From Hydractinia symbiolongicarpus (Eukaryota; Cnidaria; Hydrozoa; Anthoathecata; Hydractiniidae), in contig NC_079875.1 of the NCBI RefSeq assembly GCF_029227915.1, forward strand, positions 2,232,001 through 2,296,000: DNA of 64,000 nt, given 5' to 3'. Shown in pieces: positions 1-11,342 of the stretch (positions are counted from its first letter, which is position 1; every line of letters starts with the position of its first letter). The translations under genes were made by a program, and so were the position numbers. The notes under the pieces were generated by a model. The model did no database searches. It worked only from the letters and a program-made list of their open reading frames with translations, and was not told the DNA's origin.

Positions 1-2628
1 TACCCTGTGAGTAAACTCATTTCCAAAACGATTTTTTAAATTATCTTTTCACCACTAAAACGCATGAGACTTGTAGTTTTCAAAAATGCTTTCATTTTTG
101 ATGAGACGCTGAATAAAAGGAGTTTAATCGCCGGCTAACGAAAACCTGCGATTTCCCGTAAATCCCGGGCTTGGCCCGTATAGTTGAATGTATATAAAGA
201 AAGTAACAAGGAAGTAAACTGATTTCCCGAACGATTTTTGAAATTATTTCTGCACCACTAGAACGAATGAGACTTGTAGTTTCCAAAAATGTTTTTATTT
301 TTAATGAGACGCTTGATGAAAGAGGTTTAATCGCCGGCAAACGAAATACCACGATTTCCCTAAATCCCGGGCTTGTCCCGTATAGTCGAATGTTTACAAA
401 GAAAGTACCCTGTGAGTAAACTCATTTCCAGAACGATTTTTTAAATTGTTTTTTCACCACTAAAACGCGTGAGACTTGTAGTTTTCAAAAGTGTTTTCAT
501 TTTTGATGAGACGTTGAATAAAAGAAGTTTAATCGCCGGCAAACGAAAACCCGCGATTTCCCGTAAATCCAGGACTCGGCCCGTATAGTCAAAAGTGTAC
601 AAAGAAAGTACCCAGGGAGTAAACTCATTTCCCGAACGATTTTTTAAATTATTATTTCACCACTAAAACGCATGAGACTTGTAGTTTTCAGAAATGTTTT
701 TATTTTTGATGAGACGCTTAGTGAAAGTGGTTTAATCGCCGGCAAACGAAAACCCGCGATTTCCCGTAAATTCCGGGCTTGGCCCGTATGGTCGAATGTA
801 TACAAAGAAAGTACCCTGTGAGTAAACTCATTTCCAAAACGATTTTTTAAATTATCTTTTCACCACTAAAACGCATGAGACTTGTAGTTTTCAAAAATGC
901 TTTCATTTTTGATGAGACGCTGAATAAAAGGAGTTTAATCGCCGGCAAACGAAAACCTGCGATTTCCCGTAAATCCCGGGCTTGTCCCGTATAGTCGAAT
1001 GTTTACAAAGAAAGTACCCTGTGAGTAAACTCATTTCCAGAACGATTTTTGAAATTGTTTTTTCACCACTAAAACGCGTGAGACTTGTAGTTTTCAAAAG
1101 TGTTTTCATTTTTGATGAGACGCTGAATAAAAGAAGTTTAATCGCCGGCAAACGAAAACCCGCGATTTCCCGTAAATCCCGGACTCGGCCCGTATAGTCA
1201 AAAGTATACAAAGAAAGTACCCTGTGAGTAAACTCATTTCCAAAACGATGTTTTAAATTATCTTTTCACCACTAAAACGCATGAGACTTGTAGTTTTCAA
1301 AAATGCTTTCATTTTTGATGAGACGCTAAATAAAAGGAGTTTAATCGCCGGCTAACGAAAACCTGCGATTTCCCGTAAATCCCGGGCTTGTCCCGTATAG
1401 TCGAATGTTTACAAAGAAAGTACCCAGGGAGTAAACTCATTTCCCGAACGATTTTTTAAACTATTATTTCACCACTAAAGCCAATGAGACTTGTAGTTTT
1501 CAGAAATGTTTTCATTTTTGATGAGACGCTTAATGAATGTGGTTTAATAGCTGGCAAACAAAAACCTGCGATTTCCCGCAAATTCCGGACTCGGCCCGTA
1601 TAGTCAAAAGTATACAAAGAAAGTACCCAGGGAGTAAACTCATTTCCCAAACGATTATTTAAATTATTATTTCACCACTAAAGCCCATGAGACTTGTAGT
1701 TTTCAGAAATGTTTTCATTTTTGATGAGACGCTAAATGAATGTGGTTTAATAGCCGGCAAACGAAAACCCGCGATTTCTTGTAAATCCCGGGCTTGGCCC
1801 GTATAGTCGAATGTATACAAAGAAAGTACCCTGTGAGTAAACTCTTTTCCCGAACGATTTTTTAAATTATTATCTTACCACTAAAGCCCATGAGACTTGT
1901 AGTTTTTAAAAATGTTTTCATTTTTGATGAGACGCTGAATAAAAGAAGTTTAATCGCCGGCAAACGAAAACCCACGACTTCCCGTAACTCCCAGACTCGG
2001 CCCGTATAGTCAAAAGTATACAAAGAAAGTTCCCAAGGAGTAAACTCATTTCCCGAACGATTTTTTAAATTATTTTTTCACAACTAAAACGCATGAGACT
2101 TGTAGTTTTCAGAAATGTTTTCATTTTTGATGAGACGCTTAATGAAAGTGGTTTAATCCCCGGCAAACGAAAACCCGCGATTTCCCTAAATCCGGGCTTG
2201 GCCCGTATAGTCGAATGTATACAAAGAAAGTACCCTGTGAGTAAACTTATTTCCAAAACGATTTTTTAACTTATCTTTTTACCACTAAAACGCATGAGAC
2301 TTGTAGTTTTCAAAAATGTTTTCATTTTTGATAAAACGCTGATTAAAAGAAGTTTAGTCGCCGGCAAACCAAAACCCGCCATTTCCCGTAAACCCCGGGC
2401 TCGGCCCGTATAGTCAAAAGTATACGAAGAAAGTACCCAGGGAGTAAACTCATTTCCCGAACGATTTTTTATTTTATTTTTTCACCACTAAAACGCATGA
2501 GACTTGTAGTTTTCAAAAGTGTTTTCATTTTTGATGAGACGCTGAATAAAAGAAGTTTAATCGCCGGCAAACGAAAACCCGCGATTTCCCGTAAATCCCG
2601 GACTCAGCCCGTATAGTCAAAAGTATAC
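1..2628. repeat. Mosaic monomers without a clear higher-order unit
   Basis: About 13 monomers of mixed classes, with a C copy at 196-397. At 1210 and 1413 the usual linkage is broken: a TCAAAAG tail is followed by CCCTGTGAG, and a TCGAATG tail by CCCAGGGAG, which suggests exchange at the junction. A marker pair GTAACTCCCAGACTCGG and GTTCCCAAGGAG lies near 1984-2040. The monomer 2022-2222 is 201 bp, with two bases lost around CCCTAAATCCGGG. No gene is seen. Confidence 0.85.
2223..2425 (+). repeat. Reference D-variant monomer
   Basis: The left half is A-type. The right half has the linked changes GCTGATTAAAAGAAGTTTAGTCG, GCAAACCAAAACCCGCC and GTAAACCCC. The next copy then begins GTATACGAAGAAAG. 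The same linked set recurs near 3.9, 4.9, 5.5, 6.5, 7.1, 7.5, 8.2, 10.1, 12.2, 13.4, 15.9, 17.1, 19.3, 21.6, 25.0 and 26.4 kb, and then only once clearly in the right half, near 48.3 kb. It is a regional marker of the left part of the array. Confidence 0.85.
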
Positions 2629-3694
2629 AAAGAAAGTACCCAGGGCGTAAACTCATTTCCCGAACGATTTTTTAAATTATTTTTTCACCACTAAAACGCA
2701 TGAGACTTGTAGTTTTCAGAAATGTTTTCATTTTTGATGAGACGCTTAGTGAAAGTGGTTTAATCGCCGGCAAACGAAAACCCGCGATTTCCCGTAAATC
2801 CCGGGCTTGGCCCGTATAGTCGTATGTATACAAAGAAAGTACCCTGTGAGTAAACTCATTTCCAGAACGATTTTTTAAATTATCTTTCACCACTAAAACG
2901 CATGACACTTGTAGTTTTCAAAAATGTTTTCATTTTTGATGAGACGCTGAATAAAAGGAGTTTAATCGCCGGCAAACGAAAACCCGCGATTTCCCGTAAA
3001 TCCCGCACTCGACCCGTATAGTCAAAGGTATACAAAGAAAGCACCCAGGGAGTAAACTCATTTCTCGAACGATTTTTTAAATTATTTTTTCACCACTAAA
3101 ACGCATGAGACTTGTAGTTTTCAGAAATGTTTTCATTTTTGATGAGACGCTTAGTGAAAGTGGTTTAATCGCCGGCAAACGAAAACCCACGATTTCCCGT
3201 AAATCCCGGGCTTGGCCCGTATAGTTGAATGTATATAAAGAAAGTAACCAGGGAGTAAACTGATTTCCCGAACGATTTTTGAAATTATTTCTGCACCACT
3301 AGAACGAATGAGACTTGTAGTTTCCAAAAATGTTTTTATTTTTAATGAGACGCTTGATGAAAGAGGTTTAATCGCCGGCAAACGAAATACCACGATTTCC
3401 CTAAATCCCGGGCTTGTCCCGTATAGTCGAATGTTTACAAAGAAAGTACCCTGTGAGTAAACTCATTTCCAGAACGTTTTTTTAAATTGTTTTTTCACCA
3501 CTAAAACGCGTGAGACTTGTAGTTTTCAAAAGTGTTTTCATTTTTGATGAGACGCTGAATAAAAGAAGTTTAATCGCCGGCAAACGAAAACCCGCGATTT
3601 CCCGTAAATCCAGGACTCGGCCGGTATAGTCAAAAGTATACAAAGAAAGTACCCAGGGAGTAAACTCATTTCCCGAACGATTTTTTAAATTATT
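2629..3694. repeat. Left copy of a segment repeated 6,283 bp away
   Basis: About five monomers match 8912-9977 at a constant offset of 6,283 bp (31 monomers). Shared rare marks include GTCGTATGTATAC (near 2820 and 9103), the 1-bp loss giving TATCTTTCACC, CCCGCACTCG, the GAAAGCA entry and TTTCTCGAACG, followed by a C copy (3237) and a CCAGAACG copy. The match stops where the left copy reads ACTAAAACGC and the right copy ACTAAAGCCC. Confidence 0.8.
3237..3438 (+). repeat. Reference C-class monomer (202 bp, diverged subfamily)
   Basis: The C class differs from A and B along most of its length. Its markers are AGTTGAATGTATATAAAG at entry, AAACTGATTTCCCG, GAAATTATTTCTGCACCACTAGAACG, GTTTCCAAAAATG, TTTTTAATGAGACG, GATGAAAGAGG (or AATGAAAGAGG), AAATACCACG and TTTCCCTAAATCC. 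The last has lost the G of CCCGTAAATCC, which accounts for the 202-bp length. Other copies lie near 0.2, 4.25, 5.9, 9.5, 18.2, 20.5, 22.7, 23.7, 27.8, 37.3, 44.8, 45.6, 46.4, 47.0, 54.1, 55.7, 57.6, 58.6, 60.0, 62.4 and 63.2 kb. They are single, never in a C-C run, and are usually followed by a monomer with GTTTACAAAG and CCAGAACG. Confidence 0.9.
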
Positions 3695-3844
3695 ATTTCA
3701 CCACTAAAACGCATGAGACTTGTAGTTTTCAGAAATGTTTTTATTTTTGATGAGACGCTTAGTGAAAGTGGTTTAATCGCCGGCAAACGAAAACCCGCGA
3801 TTTCCCGTAAATTCCGAGCTTGGCCCGTATGGTCGAATGTATAC

Positions 3845-6800
3845 AAAGAAAGTACCCTGTGAGTAAACTCATTTCCAAAACGATTTTTTAAATTATCTTT
3901 TCACCACTAAAACGCATGAGACTTGTAGTTTTCAAAAATGTTTTCATTTTTGATGAGACGCTGATTAAAAGAAGTTTAGTCGCCGGCAAACCAAAACCCG
4001 CCATTTCCCGTAAACCCCGGACTTGGCCTGTATAGTCAAAAGTATACGAAGAAAGTACCCAGGGAGTAAACACATTTCCCGAACGATTTTTTATATTATT
4101 TTTTCACCACTAAAACGCATGAGACTTGTAGTTTTTAGAAATGTTTTTATTTTTGATGAGACGCTTAGTGAAAGTGGTTTAATCGCCGGCAAACGAAAAC
4201 CCACGATTTCCCGTAAATCCCGGGCTTGGCCCGTATAGTTGAATGTATATAAAGAAAGTAACCAGGGAGTAAACTGATTTCCCGAACGATTTTTGAAATT
4301 ATTTCTGCACCACTAGAACGAATGAGACTTGTAGTTTCCAAAAATGTTTTTATTTTTAATGAGACGCTTGATGAAAGAGGTTTAATCGCCGGCAAACGAA
4401 ATACCACGATTTCCCTAAATCCCGGGCTTGTCCCGTATAGTCGAATGTTTACAAAGAAAGTACCCTGTGAGTAAACTCATTTCCAGAACGATTTTTTAAA
4501 TTGTTTTTTCACCACTAAAACGCGTGAGACTTGTAGTTTTCAAAAGTGTTTTCATTTTTGATGAGACGCTGAATAAAAGAAGTTTAATCGCTGGCAAACG
4601 AAAACCCGCGATTTCCCGTAAATCCAGGACTCGGCCCGTATAGTCAAAAGTATACAAAGAAAGTACCCAGGGAGTAAACTCATTTCCCGAACGATTTTTT
4701 AAATTATTATTTCACCACTAAAGCCCATGAGACTTGTAGTTTTCAGAAATGTTTTCATTTTTGATGAGACGCTTAATGAATGTGGTTTAATAGCCAGCAA
4801 ACGAAAACCCACGATTTCCTGTAAATCCGGGCTTGGCCGGTATAGTCGAATGTATATAAAGAAAGTACCCTGTGAGTAAACTCATTTCCAAAACGTGTTT
4901 TTAAATTATCTTTTTACCACTAAAACGCATGAGACTTGTAGTTTTTAAAAATGTTTTCATTTTTGATGAGACGCTGATTAAAAGAAGTTTAGTCGCCGGC
5001 AAACCAAAACCCGCCATTTCCCGTAAACCCCGGACTCGGCCCGTATAGTCAAAAGTATACGAAGAAAGTACCCAGGGAGTAAACTCATTTCCCGAACGAT
5101 TTTTTAAATTATTTTTTCACCACTAAAACGCATGAGACTTGTAGTTTTCAAAAGTGTTTTCATTTTTGATGAGACGCTGAATAAAAGAAGTTTAATCGCC
5201 GGCAAACGAAAACCCGCGATTTCCCGTAAATCCCGGACTCGGCCCGTATAGTCAAAAGTATACAAAGAAAGTACCCAGGGAGTAAACTCATTTCCCGAAC
5301 GACTTTTTAAATTATTATTTCACCACTAAAGCCCATGAGACTTGTAGTTTTCAGAAATGTTTTCATTTTTGATGAGACGCTTAATGAATGTGGTTTAATA
5401 GCCAGCAAACGAAAACCCGCGATTTCCTGTAAATCCGGGCTTGGCCCGTATAGTCGAATGTATACAAAGAAAGTACCCTGTGAGTAAACTCATTTCCAAA
5501 ACGATTTTTTAAATTATCTTTTTACCACTAAAACGCATGAGACTTGTAGTTTTCAAAAATGTTTTCATTTTTGATGAGACGCTGATTAAAAGAAGTTTAG
5601 TCGCCGGCAAACCAAAACCCGCCATTTCCCGTAAACCCCGGACTTGGCCTGTATAGTCAAAAGTATACGAAGAAAGTACCCAGGGAGTAAACACATTTCC
5701 CGAACGATTTTTTATATTATTTTTTCACCACTAAAACGCATGAGACTTGTAGTTTTTAGAAATGTTTTTATTTTTGATGAGACGCTTAGTGAAAGTGGTT
5801 TAATCGCCGGCAAACGAAAACCCACGATTTCCCGTAAATCCCGGGCTTGGCCCGTATAGTTGAATGTATATAAAGAAAGTAACCAGGGAGTAAACTGATT
5901 TCCCGAACGATTTTTGAAATTATTTCTGCACCACTAGAACGAATGAGACTTGTAGTTTCCAAAAATGTTTTTATTTTTAATGAGACGCTTGATGAAAGAG
6001 GTTTAATCGCCGGCAAACGAAATACCACGATTTCCCTAAATCCCGGGCTTGTCCCGTATAGTCGAATGTTTACAAAGAAAGTACCCTGTGAGTAAACTCA
6101 TTTCCAGAACGATTTTTTAAATTGTTTTTTCACCACTAAAACGCGTGAGACTTGTAGTTTTCAAAAGTGTTTTCATTTTTGATGAGACGCTGAATAAAAG
6201 AAGTTTAATCGCTGGCAAACGAAAACCCGCGATTTCCCGTAAATCCAGGACTCGGCCCGTATAGTCAAAAGTATACAAAGAAAGTACCCAGGGAGTAAAC
6301 TCATTTCCCGAACGATTTTTTAAATTATTATTTCACCACTAAAGCCCATGAGACTTGTAGTTTTCAGAAATGTTTTCATTTTTGATGAGACGCTTAATGA
6401 ATGTGGTTTAATAGCCAGCAAACGAAAACCCACGATTTCCTGTAAATCCGGGCTTGGCCGGTATAGTCGAATGTATATAAAGAAAGTACCCTGTGAGTAA
6501 ACTCATTTCCAAAACGTGTTTTTAAATTATCTTTTTACCACTAAAACGCATGAGACTTGTAGTTTTTAAAAATGTTTTCATTTTTGATGAGACGCTGATT
6601 AAAAGAAGTTTAGTCGCCGGCAAACCAAAACCCGCCATTTCCCGTAAACCCCGGACTCGGCCCGTATAGTCAAAAGTATACGAAGAAAGTACCCAGGGAG
6701 TAAACTCATTTCCCGAACGATTTTTTAAATTATTTTTTCACCACTAAAACGCATGAGACTTGTAGTTTTCAAAAGTGTTTTCATTTTTGATGAGACGCTG

Positions 6801-7086
6801 AATAAAAGAAGTTTAATCGCCGGCAAACGAAAACCCGCGATTTCCCGTAAATCCCGGACTCGGCCCGTATAGTCAAAAGTATACAAAGAAAGTACCCAGG
6901 GAGTAAACTCATTTCCCGAACGACTTTTTAAATTATTATTTCACCACTAAAGCCCATGAGACTTGTAGTTTTCAGAAATGTTTTCATTTTTGATGAGACG
7001 CTTAATGAATGTGGTTTAATAGCCAGCAAACGAAAACCCGCGATTTCCTGTAAATCCGGGCTTGGCCCGTATAGTCGAATGTATAC
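3845..7086. repeat. Higher-order repeat: 8-mer of 1,621 bp, two copies
   Basis: Units are 3845-5465 and 5466-7086. They share the same order of classes and the same private changes: GGACTTGGCCTG, TTTTTAGAAATG, the C copy at 4251 and 5872, TCGCTGGC, GGCCGGTATAG, and AAAACGTGTTTTT in place of AAAACGATTTTTT. The copies appear nearly identical; one visible difference is CTTTTCACC against CTTTTTACC at the start. The order C, CCAGAACG copy, AATGAATGTGG copy in the second half is echoed near 9.5-10.4 kb. Confidence 0.9.
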
Positions 7087-7782
7087 AAAGAAAGTACCCT
7101 GTGAGTAAACTCATTTCCAAAACGATTTTTTAAATTATCTTTTTACCACTAAAACGCATGAGACTTGTAGTTTTCAAAAATGTTTTCATTTTTGATGAGA
7201 CGCTGATTAAAAGAAGTTTAGTCGCCGGCAAACCAAAACCCGCCATTTCCCGTAAACCCCGGACTCGGCCCGAATAGTCAAAAGTATACGAAGAAAGTAC
7301 CCAGGGAGTAAACTCATTTCCCGAACGATTTTTTATATTATTTTTTCACCACTAAAACGCATGAGACTTGTAGTTTTCAGAAATGTTTTCATTTTTGATG
7401 AGACGCTTAATGAATGTGGTTTAATAGCCAGCAAACGAAAACCCGCGATTTCCTGTAAATCCGGGCTTGGCCCGTATAGTCGAATGTATACAAAGAAAGT
7501 ACCCTGTGAGTAAACTCATTTCCAAAACGATTTTTTAAATTATCTTTTTACCACTAAAACGCATGAGACTTGTAGTTTTCAAAAATGTTTTCATTTTTGA
7601 TGAGACGCTGATTAAAAGAAGTTTAGTCGCCGGCAAACCAAAACCCGCCATTTCCCGTAAACCCCGGACTCGGCCCGAATAGTCAAAAGTATACGAAGAA
7701 AGTACCCAGGGAGTAAACTCATTTCCCGAACGATTTTTTATATTATTTTTTCACCACTAAAACGCATGAGACTTGTAGTTTT
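6973..7782. repeat. Tandem duplication of a 405-bp dimer
   Basis: Segments 6973-7377 and 7378-7782 match. They share AATAGCCAGC, TGTAAATCCGGG, the D-type half monomer and the rare CGGCCCGAATAGTC in both dimers. The joins fall in the stretch ATGAGACTTGTAGTTTTCA beside the left arm of the central dyad: to the left the copies differ (AAAGCCC against AAAACGC), to the right they agree. Confidence 0.85.
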
Positions 7783-10700
7783 CAAAAGTGTTTTCATTTT
7801 TGATGAGACGCTGAATAAAAGAAGTTTAATCGCCGGCAATCGAAAACCCGCGATTTCCCGTAAATCCCGGACTCGGCCCGTATAGTCAAAAGTATACAAA
7901 GAAAGTACCCAGGGAGTAAACTCATTTCCCGAACGACTTTTTAAATTATTTTTTCACCACTAAAACGCATGAGACTTGTAGTTTTCAGAAATGTTTTTAT
8001 TTTTGATGAGACGCTTAGTGAAAGTGGTTTAATCGCCGGCAAACGAAAACCCGCGATTTCCCGTAAATTCCGGGCTTGGCCCGTATGGTCGAATGTATAC
8101 AAAGAAAGTACCCTGTGAGTAAACTCATTTCCAAAACGATTTTTTAAATTATCTTTTCACAACTAAAACGCATGAGACTTGTAGTTTACAAAAATGTTTT
8201 CATTTTTGATGAGACGCTGATTAAAAGAAGTTTAGTCGCCGGCAAACCAAAACCCGCAATTTCCCGTAAACCCCGGACTTAGCCTGTATAGTCAAAAGTA
8301 TACGAAGAAAGTACCCAGGGAGTAAACTCATTTCCCGAACGATTTTTTATTTTATTTTTTCACCACTAAAACCCATGAGACTTGTAGTTTTCAGAAATGT
8401 GTTCATTTTTGATGAGACGCCTAATGAATGTGGTTTAATAGCCGGCAAACGAAAACCTGCGATTTCCCGTAAATCCCGGACTCGGCCCGTATAGTCAAAA
8501 GTATACAAAGAAAGTACCCAGGGAGTAAACTCATTTTCCGAACGATTTTTTAAATTATTATTTCACCACTAAAGCCCATAAGACTTGTAGTTTTCAGAAA
8601 TGTTTTCATTTTTGATGAGACGCTTAATGAATGTGGTTTAATAGCCAGCAAACGAAAACCCGCGATTTCCTGTAAATCCGGGCTTGGCCCGTATAGTCGA
8701 ATGTATACAAAGAAAGTACCCTGTGAGTAAACTCATTTCCAAAACGGTTTTTTAAATTATCTTTTCACCACTAAAACGCATGAGACTTGTAGTTTTCAAA
8801 AATGTTTTCATTTTTGATGAGACGCTGAATAAAAGGAGTTTAATCGCCGGCAAACGAAAACCTGCGATTTCCCGTAAATCCCGGACTCGGCCCGTATAGT
8901 CAAAAGTATACAAAGAAAGTACCCAGGGAGTAAACTCATTTCCAGAACGATTTTTTAAATTATTTTTTCACCACTAAAACGCATGAGACTTGTAGTTTTC
9001 AGAAATGTTTTCATTTTTGATGAGACGCTTAGTGAAAGTGGATTAATCGCCGGCAAACGAAAACCCGCGATTTCCCGTAAATCCCGGGCTTGGCCCGTAT
9101 AGTCGTATGTATACAAAGAAAGTACCCTGTGAGTAAACTCATTTCCAGAACGATTTTTTAAATTATCTTTCACCACTAAAACGCATGAGACTTGTAGTTT
9201 TCAAAAAATTTTTCATTTTTCATGAGACGCTGAATAAAAGAAGTTAAATCGCCGGCAAACGAAAACCCGCGATTTCCCGTAAATCCCGCACTCGAACCGT
9301 ATAGTCAAAAGTATACAAAGAAAGCATCCAGGGAGTAAACTCATTTCTCGAACGATTTTTTAAATTATTTTTTCACCACTAAAACGCATGAGACTTGTAG
9401 TTTTCAGAAATGTTTTCATTTTTGATGAGACGCTTAGTGAAAGTGGTTTAATCGCCGGCAAACGAAAACCCGCGATTTCCCGTAAATCCCGGGCTTGGCC
9501 CGTATAGTTGAATGTATATAAAGAAAGTAACCAGGGAGTAAACTGATTTCCCGAACGATTTTTGAAATTAATTCTGCACCACTAGAACGAATGAGACTTG
9601 TAGTTTCCAAAAATGTTTTTATTTTTAATGAGACGCTTGATGAAAGAGGTTTAATCGCCGGCAAACGAAATACCACGATTTCCCTAAATCCCGGGCTTGT
9701 CCCGTATAGTCGAATGTTTACAAAAAAAGTACCCTGTGAGTAAACTCATTTCCAGAACGATTTTTTAAATTGTTTTTTCACCACTAAAACGCGTGAGACT
9801 TGTAGTTTTTAAAAGTGTTTTCATTTTTGATGAGACGCTGAATAAAAGAAGTTTTATCGCCGGCAAATGAAAACCCGCGATTTCCCGTAAATCCAGGACT
9901 CGGCCCGTATAGTCAAAAGTATACAAAGAAAGTACCCAGGGAGTAAACTCATTTCCCGAACGATTTTTTAAATTATTATTTCACCACTAAAGCCCATGAG
10001 ACTTGTAGTTTTCAGAAATGTTTTCATTTTTGATGAGACGCTTAATGAATGTGGTTTAATAGCCAGCAAACGAAAACCCGCGATTTCCTGTAAATCCGGG
10101 CTTGGCCCGTATAGTCGAATGTATACAAAGAAAGTACCCTGTGAGTAAACTCATTTCCAAAACGATTTTTTAAATTATCTTTTTACCACTAAAACGCATG
10201 AGACTTGTAGTTTTCAAAAATGTTTTCATTTTTGATGAGACGCTGATTAAAAGAAGTTTAGTCGCCGGCAAACCAAAACCCGCCATTTCCCGTAAACCCC
10301 GGACTCGGCCCGTATAGTCAAAAGTATACGAAGAAAGTACCCAGGGAGTAAACTCATTTCCCGAACGATTTTTTATATTATTTTTTCACCACTAAAACGC
10401 ATGAGACTTGTAGTTTTCAAAAGTGTTTTCATTTTTGATGGGACGCTGAATAAAAGAAGTTTAATCGCCGGCAAACGAAAACCCGCGATTTCCCGTAAAT
10501 CCCGGACTCTGCCCGTATAGTCAAAAGTATACAAAGAAAGTACCCAGGGAGTGAACTCATTTCCCGAACGATTTTTTAAATTATTTTTTCACCACTAAAA
10601 CGCATGAGACTTGTAGTTTTAAGAAATGTTTTTATTTTTGATGAGACGCTTAGTGAAATTGGTTTAATCGCCGGCAAACGAAAACCCGCGATTTCCCGTA

Positions 10701-11342
10701 AATTCCGGGCTTGGCCCGTATGGTCGAATGTATACAAAGAAAGTACTCTGTGAGTAAACTCATTTCCAAAACGATTTTTTAAATTATCTTTTCACCACTA
10801 AAACGCATGAGACTTGTAGTTTTCAAAAATGTTTTCATTTTTAATGAGACGCTTAATGAAAGAGGTTTAATCGCCAGCAAACGAAATACCACGATTTCCC
10901 TAAATCCTAGGCTTATCCCGTATAGTCGAATGTTTACAAAGAAAGTACCCTGTGAGTAAACTCATTTCCAGAACGATTTTTTAAATTATCTTTTCACCAC
11001 TAAAACGCATGAGACTTGTAGTTTTCAAAAATGTTTTCATTTTTGATGAGACGCTGAATAAAAGGAGTTTAATCGCCGGCAAACGAAAACCCGCGATTTC
11101 CAGTAAATCCCGGACTCGGCCCGTATAGTCAAAAGTGTACAAAGAAAGCACCCAGGGAGTAAACTCATTTCCCGAACGATTTTTTAAATTATTTTTTCAC
11201 CACTAAAACGCATGAGACTTGTAGTTTTCAGAAATGTTTTCATTTTTGATGAGACGCTTAGTGAAAGTGGTTTAATCGCCGGCAAACGAAATACCACGAT
11301 TTCCCTAAATCCCGGGCTTGTCCCGTATAGTCGAATGTTTAC
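7783..11342. repeat. Mosaic monomers with the right copy of the 6,283-bp pair
   Basis: About 17 monomers. 8912-9977 is the counterpart of 2629-3694. 9925 to about 10440 instead follows the 8-mer family, matching 4656 onward at an offset of 5,269 bp. Near 10830-10900 an A-type left half passes into a C-type right half (TTTTTAATGAGACGC, AATGAAAGAGG), a chimeric monomer joined inside the central core. No gene is seen. Confidence 0.8.

Noticed and set aside
903-1211. The longest open frames (102 codons at 903-1211 and 48536-48844; 89 codons at 14511 and 24246) as possible genes
   Set aside because: They span one and a half monomers only because class-specific base changes remove a stop. No recognisable domain, and the same DNA on the other strand is open as well.
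3400-3412. Telomere-type heptamer CCCTAAA in C-class monomers
   Set aside because: A single heptamer per C copy, produced by loss of one G from CCCGTAAA; there are no tandem telomere units, so it is coincidental.
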